Positions 1 through 6,113 of a stretch of DNA of 6,779 nucleotides are shown here, piece after piece. Under the pieces are notes generated by a model. It did not search any database, was not told where the DNA came from, and was given only the letters and a program-made list of their open reading frames with translations. How positions within the stretch are numbered: the stretch's first letter is position 1; each line of letters opens with the position of its first letter. The stretch spans positions 1-6,779 of the forward strand of contig CAMWSA010000206.1 in NCBI GenBank assembly GCA_947176785.1. Reading direction: 5' to 3'. Position numbers and translations under genes: made by a program. Origin of the DNA: an uncultured Lachnospiraceae bacterium (lineage in GTDB: Bacteria; Bacillota; Clostridia; Lachnospirales; Lachnospiraceae).

Positions 1-965
1 GGGACGACTGCAACGAGACCGTGGATCCCGTCACCCCCTGGCTGCGGGCCATAGACGCCATCAACAGCATGGACGCCGCCTTTGACGACGCGGTGCGGGC
101 GGGCATAACAGCCGCCATGATTGGCCCCGGAAGTTCCAATGTGGTGGGAGGGCAGTTTGCCCTGGTCAAGACCAGGGGAAGGCGGATTGACGATATCATA
201 GTGAAGGCCCCCGCAGCCATGAAGGTGGCTTTTGGGGAGAATCCCAAGGTCAATTATTCCGGCCAGGGAAAAAGTCCCTCCACCCGTATGGCCATAGCGG
301 GTATGCTGCGCCGGGAATTGTTTGAGGCGAAAAGCTACTGGGAGCAGAAACAGAAGGCCGGTAAAAAGGGTGAAGCTTTTCAGGAGGATTTCACCAAAGA
401 GTGCTGGATCCCCGTGCTTAGACGGGAGATACCGCTGAAGGCCCATGTCCATCGGGTGGACGATATTTTTACGGCCATCCGGATTGCCCGGGAGTTTGGG
501 CTGAATATGACGCTGGACCATTGCAGCGAGGGACATCTGATTGCAGAGGAGCTGGCCGCTGAAGGGTATCCCGCCATCGTGGGGCCGGATCTGACCAGCC
601 GCAACAAGATAGAGGTGCAGAATGTGGCTTTCAAAACCGCCGGAGTGTTGGCAAGGGCAGGGGTAAAAGTGGCGATCACCACCGACCACCCGGTGTCCCA
701 GATCCAGTCGCTGCCCCTATGCGCAGGGATGGCCGTGAAATCCGGGCTGCCCATGGAGGAGGGGCTTCGGGCCATCACCATCAATGCGGCAGGTATCTGC
801 GGGGTATCAGACAGAATGGGTTCGCTGGAGCCGGGGAAGGATGCGGATATTGCGATTTTCAGCGGGAATCCAATGGAAGTATTCACGCAGACGCTGTATA
901 CCGTTATTGATGGGCGGGTGGTCTATGGGCCGGCGGATGCCCGGGCGGGGGAAGCATCCCCCTGA
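1..965 (+). CDS. Amidohydrolase, imidazolonepropionase-like (5'-truncated by window edge)
   Basis: C-terminal part of a metal-dependent amidohydrolase of the imidazolonepropionase-like group (COG1228 type), probably a cytoplasmic enzyme hydrolysing a C-N bond; the substrate cannot be read. The frame is open from position 3 and reads DDCNETVDPVTPWLRAIDAI, an internal motif of this family, so the GTG at 21 is not the start. About 320 residues are visible and the family is usually near 380-390, so about 65 residues, including the metal-binding HxH near the N terminus, lie off the window. Visible family signatures are KAHVHRVDDI (about 438-467), LDHCSEGH (about 512-535) with metal-ligand histidines, ITTDHPVSQ (about 676-702) with the likely catalytic Asp, and the C-terminal GSLEPGKDADIAIF segment. 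It ends at TGA 963-965 with no evident intrinsic terminator. Nothing ties it to the operon that begins 421 bases downstream. The family call is firm. Confidence 0.9.
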   Translation, partial: DDCNETVDPVTPWLRAIDAINSMDAAFDDAVRAGITAAMIGPGSSNVVGGQFALVKTRGRRIDDIIVKAPAAMKVAFGENPKVNYSGQGKSPSTRMAIAGMLRRELFEAKSYWEQKQKAGKKGEAFQEDFTKECWIPVLRREIPLKAHVHRVDDIFTAIRIAREFGLNMTLDHCSEGHLIAEELAAEGYPAIVGPDLTSRNKIEVQNVAFKTAGVLARAGVKVAITTDHPVSQIQSLPLCAGMAVKSGLPMEEGLRAITINAAGICGVSDRMGSLEPGKDADIAIFSGNPMEVFTQTLYTVIDGRVVYGPADARAGEASP

Positions 966-993
966 CACCGCCGGGCGGAAAGGAAAATCCAGT

Positions 994-1050
994 CGATAGT
1001 TCTGGCGTTTGCATCCTTGGAAGGTGTAAGGATATAAAGTCAGAACTACG
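994..1050 (+). repeat. Imperfect two-part inverted repeat
   Basis: The outer arms TAGTTCTG (997-1004) and CAGAACTA (1041-1048) are perfectly complementary. Two further pairs (CG 994-995 with CG 1049-1050) follow across a one-base bulge. Inside lies a second stem, ATCCTT (1013-1018) with AAGGAT (1028-1033), closing a 9-base loop. No T-run follows the structure, so it is not a standard intrinsic terminator. It lies 29 bases after the amidohydrolase stop and could be an RNA 3' structure or a DNA site. Confidence 0.5.
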
Positions 1051-1081
1051 AATGTTTTCCGGGTAGAATGGCAGGAAAGGC

Positions 1082-1110
1082 TTTACCGCGGAGATTTATT
1101 TTGCTATACT
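1082..1110 (+). promoter_or_regulatory. Candidate sigma-A promoter for the hydrolase/ligase operon
   Basis: TTTACC (1082-1087, 4/6 match to TTGACA) is followed after 17 bases by TATACT (1105-1110, 5/6 match to TATAAT). Spacing is ideal, and transcription would start near 1117, giving a leader of about 270 nt before the hydrolase gene. The call rests on hexamer matching only. Confidence 0.45.
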
Positions 1111-1175
1111 ATGGGATGGAAATTGTGTATGGCCTGACGGTCGGTGTGTACATACGGGTCAATCGAAAAGAGACA

Positions 1176-1204
1176 GGTACAATACGTACACGGAGGAATA
1201 TAAT
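1176..1204 (+). promoter_or_regulatory. Second candidate promoter with consensus -10, inside a dyad
   Basis: TATAAT (1199-1204) is a perfect -10 hexamer. The -35 at 17-base spacing is GGTACA (1176-1181), only 3/6. The site is flanked by the dyad GTGTAC (1146-1151) / GTACAC (1186-1191), whose right arm lies between the -35 and -10. That arrangement would suit a repressor or an activator compensating for a poor -35. GGAGG at 1192-1196 overlaps this region but has no start codon at a useful distance. Confidence 0.35.
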
Positions 1205-1232
1205 AGTTACGGGGAACTCACGGATTGCGGAA

Positions 1233-1257
1233 GCGGGGGTCCGGGCGGAACCTTCGC
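1233..1257 (+). repeat. Leader hairpin I
   Basis: GCGGGGGTCC (1233-1242) can pair with GGAACCTTCGC (1247-1257). This gives ten pairs, two of them G-U, with one bulged A (1249) and the loop GGGC. It lies in the presumed 5' leader of the hydrolase operon. The GGGCGGAACC core faintly resembles a T-box core, but other T-box elements are absent. Confidence 0.45.
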
Positions 1258-1283
1258 AGGCAGGTAAAAAGCAGGATTTCCAA

Positions 1284-1333
1284 TTCCTGCGCGTCAAATG
1301 TTGGATAAACAGAGAACACTTGACGCGCAGGAA
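1284..1333 (+). repeat. 19-bp near-perfect inverted repeat (leader hairpin II)
   Basis: The left arm 1284-1302 (TTCCTGCGCGTCAA then ATGTT) pairs with the right arm 1315-1333 (AACAC then TTGACGCGCAGGAA). There are 18 pairs and one A/C mismatch (1298/1319), closing a 12-base loop. The outer 14 bp on each side are perfect. There is no T-tract after it on either strand, so a simple terminator is unlikely. GCAGGA at 1271-1276 could instead pair with TCCTGC at 1285-1290, competing with the left arm, so two alternative RNA folds are possible. It ends 53 bases before the hydrolase start. It could be a regulatory RNA hairpin, a protein-binding site or one copy of a dispersed palindromic repeat. Confidence 0.75.
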
Positions 1334-1386
1334 GGAAAACCTGACTGGTCATGCGTAGAGAATAGGCGGAAAGGCGGAGAAGCTGC

Positions 1387-2181
1387 ATGGAGATGACATA
1401 TCAGGGCCTGAAGGTCCGGTACATAGAGCAGGGACAGGGGCCGTTGGTGGTGCTGTTCCACGGCTGGGGGGCCAACAAGGAACTGTTCCAGCCCATCATC
1501 AATACTCTTGCGGCGCAGTACCGTGTGGCGGCACCGGACACGCCGGGCTTCGGACAGAGCCAGGAACCGGGAGAACCCTGGAGTCTGGCGGATTATTGTG
1601 CTTTCAGCCGGGCCTTTATCGACCATGTGGCAGGGCCGGAGGACGGAGAGGTGATTCTGGCGGGGCATTCTCACGGGGGGCGCACTTTGATTAAGCTGGT
1701 GGGAAGCGGCATGTCAGAGCGGAAGGTGCAAAAGCTGATCCTGATAGACAGTGCCGGAATCGTCCATGAGAAGACGCCGGAGCAAATGCGCCGGATTAAA
1801 CGGTATAAAATGGGGAAAAAGCTTTTAAGCCTGCCGCCGGTGAAGGCACTTTTCCCCCATGCGCTGGAAAGGCTGCAGAGTAAGTCCGGCTCGGCGGATT
1901 ACCGGATGGCATCCCCAGTTATGCGCCAGAGCATGGTGAAGGTGGTCAACGAGGACGTGCGGGAATATCTGCCCCGAATAGAGGCGGAAACCCTGCTGGT
2001 CTGGGGAGACCAGGACCGGGATACACCGTTGTCCGACGGACAGCTGATGGAGAAGCTGATCCCCGGCTCCGGACTGGCGGTACTGGCGGGGGCGGGCCAT
2101 TTCAGCTTTCTGGACCGGCAGTACCAGTTCCTGGCGGTGATGCGGTCTTTCCTGGGGATTGGGGCAGGCGGGGAAATATAA
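1387..2181 (+). CDS. Alpha/beta hydrolase
   Basis: A 264-residue cytoplasmic alpha/beta-hydrolase-fold enzyme; the substrate is not predictable. The full set of family landmarks is present: HGWG oxyanion motif (residues 25-28), the DTPGFGQS strand-turn (51-58), the nucleophile elbow GHSHGG with Ser95, the acid in VWGDQD (likely Asp210) and the catalytic His238 in GAGHFSF. The region between about 125 and 195 is the variable cap and is basic. There is no signal peptide or membrane segment. The ATG at 1387 is chosen because GGCGGAG (1373-1379) sits 7 bases upstream; a second ATG two codons later is less well placed. The next gene starts 41 bases after the stop, so cotranscription with the two ligases is likely. 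It may process the product or a precursor of the ligase pair (an ester or amide), but that rests only on position. The family call is secure; a proline-iminopeptidase-like or esterase role is equally possible. Confidence 0.93.
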   Translation: MEMTYQGLKVRYIEQGQGPLVVLFHGWGANKELFQPIINTLAAQYRVAAPDTPGFGQSQEPGEPWSLADYCAFSRAFIDHVAGPEDGEVILAGHSHGGRTLIKLVGSGMSERKVQKLILIDSAGIVHEKTPEQMRRIKRYKMGKKLLSLPPVKALFPHALERLQSKSGSADYRMASPVMRQSMVKVVNEDVREYLPRIEAETLLVWGDQDRDTPLSDGQLMEKLIPGSGLAVLAGAGHFSFLDRQYQFLAVMRSFLGIGAGGEI

Positions 2182-2222
2182 CGCACCACCGCGAAGGGGC
2201 GGCGGCAGATGGGGGGGTATCC

Positions 2223-3797
2223 ATGATCAATGTTTTTTTTACTGCAATATTTGTAACTGCGCTGGCAGCCATCGTGCTGGGCGTGCGCTATACGCTGCAC
2301 ATGTTTCAGCAAAGCTCTTACCAGTACCGGTCTTACTGGCGGTACATGAAAACCCATCCGGCCATGACGCTGCTGCCGCTGGCGGGAATCATTCCGCTGG
2401 CCGGGTGTTATATGAAGGGAAAAACCCTGGCGGCGGTGACAGTGATCCTGATATGGGCCTGGCTCTTTTTAATTCTGCTGGCGATGCTGTACTGGCCCAG
2501 GGCCGCCAAGAAAAAGCTGGTGATCACCGCCCGGGTTAAACGCCTGATTGTCTCCACGGCGGTACTGTATGCGCTGGCCGCTCTGGCGGCGCTGCTTATT
2601 GCGGGGGTTTCCTGGTGGCTGCTGCTGGGTATGGCGCTGGCGGGAGCCATGTTGGTCCCTTATATGGTGCTGCTGGCCAATCTGGCCAACAGGCCCATCG
2701 AGAAAGGCATTAACCAATATTATATCCGGGATGCCCGGCGGATGCTGAAGGCATGTCCGGATCTGAAGATCATCGGCATCACCGGCAGCTATGGCAAGAC
2801 CAGTGTGAAGTATTATCTCCACACGCTGCTGGGTGCCCGGTATGATGTACTGATGACCCCGGAGAGTTTTAATACGCCCATGGGTGTTGTGAAAACCATC
2901 AGGGGAAGCCTGAAGGCTACCCACGAGATTTTCCTGTGTGAGATGGGGGCAAGGCATGTGGGGGATATCAAGGAGATATGCGATATCGTAGACCCCCAGA
3001 TGGGCGTGATCACTTCGCTGGGTTACCAGCATTTGGAGACCTTCAGGACCCTGGACCATATTGTGGGCACCAAGAGGGAGTTGTTTGACGCGCTGCCTGC
3101 GGGCGGCCCCCGGTTTGTCAACGGTGACAACGAGTTTGTAAAGCAGTATGGGGTGGACGGGGACGCCATTACCTACGGCCTGGAGGAGGGTAATGCCTAC
3201 CGGGCTTATGACCTGGAATACAGTGAGAAGGGAACCCGGTTCACAGTGCAGGCCCCGGACGGCAGCAGGGAGGAGTTTACCACCCGGCTCCTTGGCGAAC
3301 ACAATGTGATCAACATTACCGGGGCCATTGCGGTGTCCCATGAACTGGGGATTCCTCTGGATAAGCTGAAAATACCGGTGCGCAGGCTGGAGGGGGCGCC
3401 CCACCGGCTGCAGCCCATTGCAAAGGGCAACACGGTCATCATTGACGATGCCTACAATTCCAACCCCAACGGTGCCCACATGGCACTCAGGACGCTGGGT
3501 ATGTTCCAGGGGGTGCGGGTGCTGGTGACCCCGGGCATGGTGGAACTGGGGGAGCAGGAGGATCATTACAATTATGAGCTTGGCAGGGAGGCCACGCAGT
3601 ATTGTGACTACATTGTGCTGGTGGGGCGCAGGCAGACGGAGAGTATACAGAGAGGTGTGTCGGACACGGATTTTGACAGGGAACATTTCTATGTGGCGGA
3701 AAACCTGCAGGATGCCATGAAATATGTGTACGGCATCGTCACAAGCCAGAAGCTGATCGTGCTGCTGGAAAACGATCTGCCGGATAATTATTTGTAA
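2223..3797 (+). CDS. MurF-like Mur ligase with N-terminal multi-pass membrane domain
   Basis: A 524-residue ATP-dependent amide ligase. Residues 1-155 form a membrane domain with about five hydrophobic segments (near 3-25, 47-64, 68-91, 107-130 and 132-152), followed by the Mur ligase catalytic and C-terminal domains. Mur features are the P-loop GSYGKTS (188-194), EMGARHVGDI (240-249), a conserved His270 in YQHLETF, Lys284 in GTKREL (the position of the carbamylated lysine in Mur ligases), GEHNVIN (358-364), DDAYNSNP (408-415) and GMVELGEQ (438-445). The DAYN-NP and EMG motifs point to MurF, which joins D-Ala-D-Ala to UDP-MurNAc-tripeptide. MurF is normally about 450 residues and soluble, with an N-terminal uridine-binding domain; here the membrane segment replaces it. 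The ATG at 2223 follows a G-run (2211-2217) and has no in-frame alternative upstream. The downstream gene is a Ddl-type ligase, the natural supplier of a dipeptide. The true acceptor is unknown and could be lipid-linked. The family is sure; MurF activity is uncertain. Confidence 0.9.
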   Translation: MINVFFTAIFVTALAAIVLGVRYTLHMFQQSSYQYRSYWRYMKTHPAMTLLPLAGIIPLAGCYMKGKTLAAVTVILIWAWLFLILLAMLYWPRAAKKKLVITARVKRLIVSTAVLYALAALAALLIAGVSWWLLLGMALAGAMLVPYMVLLANLANRPIEKGINQYYIRDARRMLKACPDLKIIGITGSYGKTSVKYYLHTLLGARYDVLMTPESFNTPMGVVKTIRGSLKATHEIFLCEMGARHVGDIKEICDIVDPQMGVITSLGYQHLETFRTLDHIVGTKRELFDALPAGGPRFVNGDNEFVKQYGVDGDAITYGLEEGNAYRAYDLEYSEKGTRFTVQAPDGSREEFTTRLLGEHNVINITGAIAVSHELGIPLDKLKIPVRRLEGAPHRLQPIAKGNTVIIDDAYNSNPNGAHMALRTLGMFQGVRVLVTPGMVELGEQEDHYNYELGREATQYCDYIVLVGRRQTESIQRGVSDTDFDREHFYVAENLQDAMKYVYGIVTSQKLIVLLENDLPDNYL

Positions 3798-3799
3798 AA

Positions 3800-3816
3800 C
3801 GGGCGGCATCTGCCCG
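3800..3816 (+). repeat. Short GC-rich hairpin between the two ligase genes
   Basis: CGGGC (3800-3804) pairs with GCCCG (3812-3816), and two more inner pairs are possible (one G-U). It lies 3 bases after the MurF-like stop and has no T-run, so it is unlikely to stop transcription. A role in mRNA end protection or processing between cistrons is possible. Confidence 0.4.
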
Positions 3817-3865
3817 GACAGCGTACTGGCAGGGCTGACTCGGTACTTGGAACAGGAGGCATATT

Positions 3866-5053
3866 ATGAAAGTTAAGTTGGCAGTTATTTTTGGGGGGAA
3901 AAGCGTGGAGCATGAGATTTCCATCATCTCGGCCCTGCAGGCATGTGAGTACATGAACCGGGAGAAATATGAGGTCATTCCCCTGTATATGACCAAGACG
4001 GGAGAGTTCTACACGGGAGAACAGATCGGCAACATCGAACGCTACAAGGACATTCCCCTGCTGTTAAAAGAGAGCGTCCGGGTGGTGCTGCTTCACGAGG
4101 ACGGCAGGGTGAATATGGTGCGCTATCCCATGAAGAAGCTGGGCAACAATGTGCTGGGCAGCATTGATGTGGCATTCCCTATTGTGCATGGCACCAATGT
4201 GGAGGACGGCACCCTGCAGGGCTATCTCCAGACACTGGGGCTTCCCTATGTGGGCTGTGATGTGCTTTCCTCTGCGGTGGGCATGAATAAGTATGTGATG
4301 AAGACTGTGTTCAGGGACAACGACATTCCGGTGCTGGATTGCGTCTGCTATAATCTGGTGGATTTTGAGGACGTGGAGAATCTGATGGACCGGATAGAGG
4401 GAAGGTTCCCCTATCCGGTTATCGTCAAGCCTGTCAATCTGGGCTCCAGCGTGGGCATCAGCAAGGCGGACAACAGGGAAGGGCTGGAGGAGGCGCTTGG
4501 CCTGGCATTCACCTTTTCCCGGAAGGTGCTGGTGGAGCCTGCCATACAGCACCTTAAGGAGATCAACTGTGCCGTGCTGGGAGACGAACTGGAGGCGGAG
4601 GCTTCCGAGTGCGAGGAACCTCTGAACGCGGAGGAAATCCTGACCTATGAGGACAAATACATCGGCGGGGGCAAGAGCAAGGGCGCTTCCAAGGGTATGG
4701 CCAGCCTGAGCCGCGCCATACCGGCCAACATATCCGGAGAGCGCCGTGAGGAGATCCGGCAGATGGCGGTGAAGGCGTTTAAATGCCTGGGCTGCAGCGG
4801 TGTGGCCCGCATTGACTTTATGATAGACAGGGACACCGACAGGGTATACTTAAACGAGATCAACACGATTCCCGGCTCCCTGGCCTTCTATCTATGGGAG
4901 CCCATGGGCATTAAGTATCCGGAACTGCTGGAGCGCATGATCCAGCTGGCCTTAAAGCGCCACCGGGAGAACGAAAAGCTGACCTTCTCCTTCGAGACGA
5001 ACGTGTTGGCCGGGGTAAAGCTGGGGGGCGGCGTCAAAGGGGCCAAGGGATAA
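3866..5053 (+). CDS. ddl: D-alanine--D-alanine ligase family protein (divergent ATP-grasp ligase)
   Basis: A 395-residue ATP-grasp ligase of the Ddl family, which joins two D-amino acids using ATP for the cell-wall peptide. It starts at ATG 3866 with AGGAGG (3854-3859) 6 bases upstream. Ddl landmarks are FGGKSVEHE (9-17, with the acceptor-binding Glu15), HGTNVEDG (108-115), the ATP-binding KPVNLGSSVG (188-197), EDKY (262-265, the KY of the omega loop, as in D-Ala-D-Ala rather than VanA-type ligases), ARIDF (314-318) and the metal-binding NEIN (330-333). Two things are odd. The usual acceptor-site Ser-Leu after NEIN-PG is replaced by SLAFYLWEP (338-346), and there is a long Gly/Lys/Ser-rich omega segment (266-283) plus a C-terminal tail beyond 355. 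Ddl proteins are usually 300-370 residues, so this one is long. It probably works with the upstream MurF-like protein. The second amino acid may not be D-Ala. The symbol is given at family level only. Confidence 0.88.
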   Translation: MKVKLAVIFGGKSVEHEISIISALQACEYMNREKYEVIPLYMTKTGEFYTGEQIGNIERYKDIPLLLKESVRVVLLHEDGRVNMVRYPMKKLGNNVLGSIDVAFPIVHGTNVEDGTLQGYLQTLGLPYVGCDVLSSAVGMNKYVMKTVFRDNDIPVLDCVCYNLVDFEDVENLMDRIEGRFPYPVIVKPVNLGSSVGISKADNREGLEEALGLAFTFSRKVLVEPAIQHLKEINCAVLGDELEAEASECEEPLNAEEILTYEDKYIGGGKSKGASKGMASLSRAIPANISGERREEIRQMAVKAFKCLGCSGVARIDFMIDRDTDRVYLNEINTIPGSLAFYLWEPMGIKYPELLERMIQLALKRHRENEKLTFSFETNVLAGVKLGGGVKGAKG

Positions 5054-5130
5054 CAGGATTATACCCACGTGCGCAGAGATTTTCCGGTTCCGGCACATGC
5101 TGCATAATCGGACAGCGGGTGTGAGCTGTG

Positions 5131-5892
5131 TCAGTGCGCTGCCAGCTTCCCTGCTTCCTCCAATTCCCTTAAATTGCGGTGGTATGCCTCTGCCATGATG
5201 CCCTGTACATAATCGCTTAAGTTTTTGCGGGTATCCTTGTCCAGGGCCTGGATGTCAATAGGTTTGCCATACTCGATAATAACGGTCTGCTTTTTGATCC
5301 GGGGCAGATGGTCTTCAAAGATAGCGTTGGTGCCCGCCATGGTGATGGGGAGAATGGGGGCTTTGGCCTTTTCTGCGATCTTAAAGCTTCCCTCGTGGAA
5401 GGGCAGGAAATCCTGGTCCGTACCGTTGCGGGTCCCTTCCGGAAATATGCAGACAGAGATACCGGACTTCACTTTTTCCACACCCTCCAATATGGTCTTT
5501 AAGCCCTTCTTTAAGTCGCTGCGATCCAGAAACAGGCAGTGGAGGAAATGCATCCATACATTGAGCAGGGGATAGCGCAGCATTTCCCGCTTGGCTACAT
5601 AGCCGGTGGGCCGGGGTACTCTGACATAGGTCAGGATAATGTCATAATAGCTGCGGTGATTGCCGACATACAGCACGGCTGTGTCAAGGGGGACATTCTC
5701 CTCCCCCTTGACAATGACCCTGGTGCCGGACAGGCGGATCACCCAGCGGAAGGCCCAGTTGACGATGGCAAGGGAGCTTCTGTCCTTGAGAGGGCGGTTG
5801 AATTTGCCGATGATCCACTCGATCAGCATCAGGGGCGTTGACAATATCAGAAACAAAAGAACAAACAGTAACACAAGTATCAATCTAATCAT
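5131..5892 (-). CDS. plsC: 1-acyl-sn-glycerol-3-phosphate acyltransferase (PlsC)
   Basis: A 253-residue membrane-associated acyltransferase. PlsC moves an acyl chain to lysophosphatidic acid to give phosphatidic acid, the precursor of membrane phospholipids. A hydrophobic N-terminal anchor (residues 1-24) is followed by the acyltransferase motifs: NHRSYYD (HX4D with His79 and Asp84), the DRSD segment (123-126), FPEGTRNG (150-157, block III) and LPITMAGT (block IV). The frame is open 23 codons further upstream (to 5961), but the ATG at 5892 is preferred: AGGAGG (5902-5897) lies 4 bases ahead of it, the hydrophobic anchor begins right there, and 253 residues fits the family. The gene is convergent with the ligase operon, with 77 bases between the stops and no clear terminator in them. 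The family is certain; acyl-chain and acceptor specificity are not shown, and some family members acylate other lysolipids. Confidence 0.93.
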   Translation of the reverse strand: MIRLILVLLFVLLFLILSTPLMLIEWIIGKFNRPLKDRSSLAIVNWAFRWVIRLSGTRVIVKGEENVPLDTAVLYVGNHRSYYDIILTYVRVPRPTGYVAKREMLRYPLLNVWMHFLHCLFLDRSDLKKGLKTILEGVEKVKSGISVCIFPEGTRNGTDQDFLPFHEGSFKIAEKAKAPILPITMAGTNAIFEDHLPRIKKQTVIIEYGKPIDIQALDKDTRKNLSDYVQGIMAEAYHRNLRELEEAGKLAAH

Positions 5893-5896
5893 AGGT

Positions 5897-5902
5897 CCTC
5901 CT
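5897..5902 (-). promoter_or_regulatory. Ribosome binding site that decides the plsC start
   Basis: On the minus strand AGGAGG is followed by ACCT and then ATG at 5892. It is a full consensus site at slightly short spacing. It lies inside the longer open frame (encoding LPGGP), which argues that the upstream ATG at 5961 is not used. Confidence 0.7.
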
Positions 5903-6051
5903 GGTAATCCGTAGTTATACTGACAACCGCTTAGATTCTCCAATTCCCGCACGCGCCGCAAAAGCAGGCAGCATGGGACATGCAGGAAGGAAAAGCTAAC
6001 CGCTCGTAAGTATATGTGAAAATTTCAATGTCATTTGGTGGAATTCATCCC

Positions 6052-6080
6052 AGTATAGCATATTTTAGCATATGTGTACA
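6052..6080 (-). promoter_or_regulatory. Candidate plsC promoter with internal direct repeat
   Basis: Read on the minus strand, TGTACA (6080-6075, 4/6 to TTGACA) and TATACT (6057-6052, 5/6 to TATAAT) are separated by exactly 17 bases. Transcription would start near 6045, leaving a leader of about 150 nt. The spacer contains two copies of an 8-base repeat (6056-6063 and 6066-6073). A second TATACT at 6014-6009 has no good -35. Confidence 0.5.
6056..6073. repeat. Direct repeat TAGCATAT x2, 10-bp period
   Basis: TAGCATAT occurs at 6056-6063 and again at 6066-6073, separated by TT. The two copies fall on the same face of the helix and almost fill the -35/-10 spacer of the plsC candidate promoter. 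The spacing suits a dimeric regulator, but in AT-rich DNA it could be chance. Confidence 0.55.
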
Positions 6081-6113
6081 TAAGTTAAATTAAAACAACC
6101 GGGACGAAAAAAG

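Larger units (their letters stand above)
966..1386. other. Gene-free structured intergenic region
   Basis: This 421-base stretch between the amidohydrolase and the hydrolase gene has no convincing coding sequence. A 96-codon frame at 1068-1358 has no ribosome binding site, no family resemblance and an arginine-rich composition typical of chance frames. The region holds two candidate promoters (1082-1110 and 1176-1204) and three dyad structures (994-1050, 1233-1257 and 1284-1333), listed separately. If transcription starts near 1117 or 1211, the hydrolase mRNA has a structured leader of roughly 175-270 nt. Confidence 0.75.

Noticed and set aside
1236..1345. T-box-like riboswitch (GGGCGGAACC core followed by a hairpin)
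   Set aside because: The U of the UGGN bulge is C here, the rest of the T-box core does not match, no terminator T-tract follows, and no stem I with a specifier loop could be recognised.
1068..1358. 96-codon plus-strand frame in the intergenic region
   Set aside because: No ribosome binding site, no recognisable domain, and it reads through both leader hairpins.
1298..1396. 32-codon frame starting inside the 19-bp inverted repeat and overlapping the hydrolase start
   Set aside because: The peptide looks plausible in composition, but there is no ribosome binding site before ATG 1298 and the start would be buried in the stem.
2469..3809. 446-codon open frame on the minus strand opposite the MurF-like gene
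   Set aside because: It mirrors the codon bias of the real gene on the other strand, is rich in His/Gln/Arg/Pro, has no family motifs and fully overlaps a gene with clear Mur ligase motifs.
5054..5130. Bidirectional terminator between the convergent ligase operon and plsC
   Set aside because: Only short dyads such as CCGG-TT-CCGG and ATGC-T-GCAT are present, without T-runs on either strand.
5893..5961. Longer plsC start at 5961 (23 extra residues)
   Set aside because: The extension contains the consensus ribosome binding site of the internal ATG, is not hydrophobic, and makes the protein longer than usual for the family.
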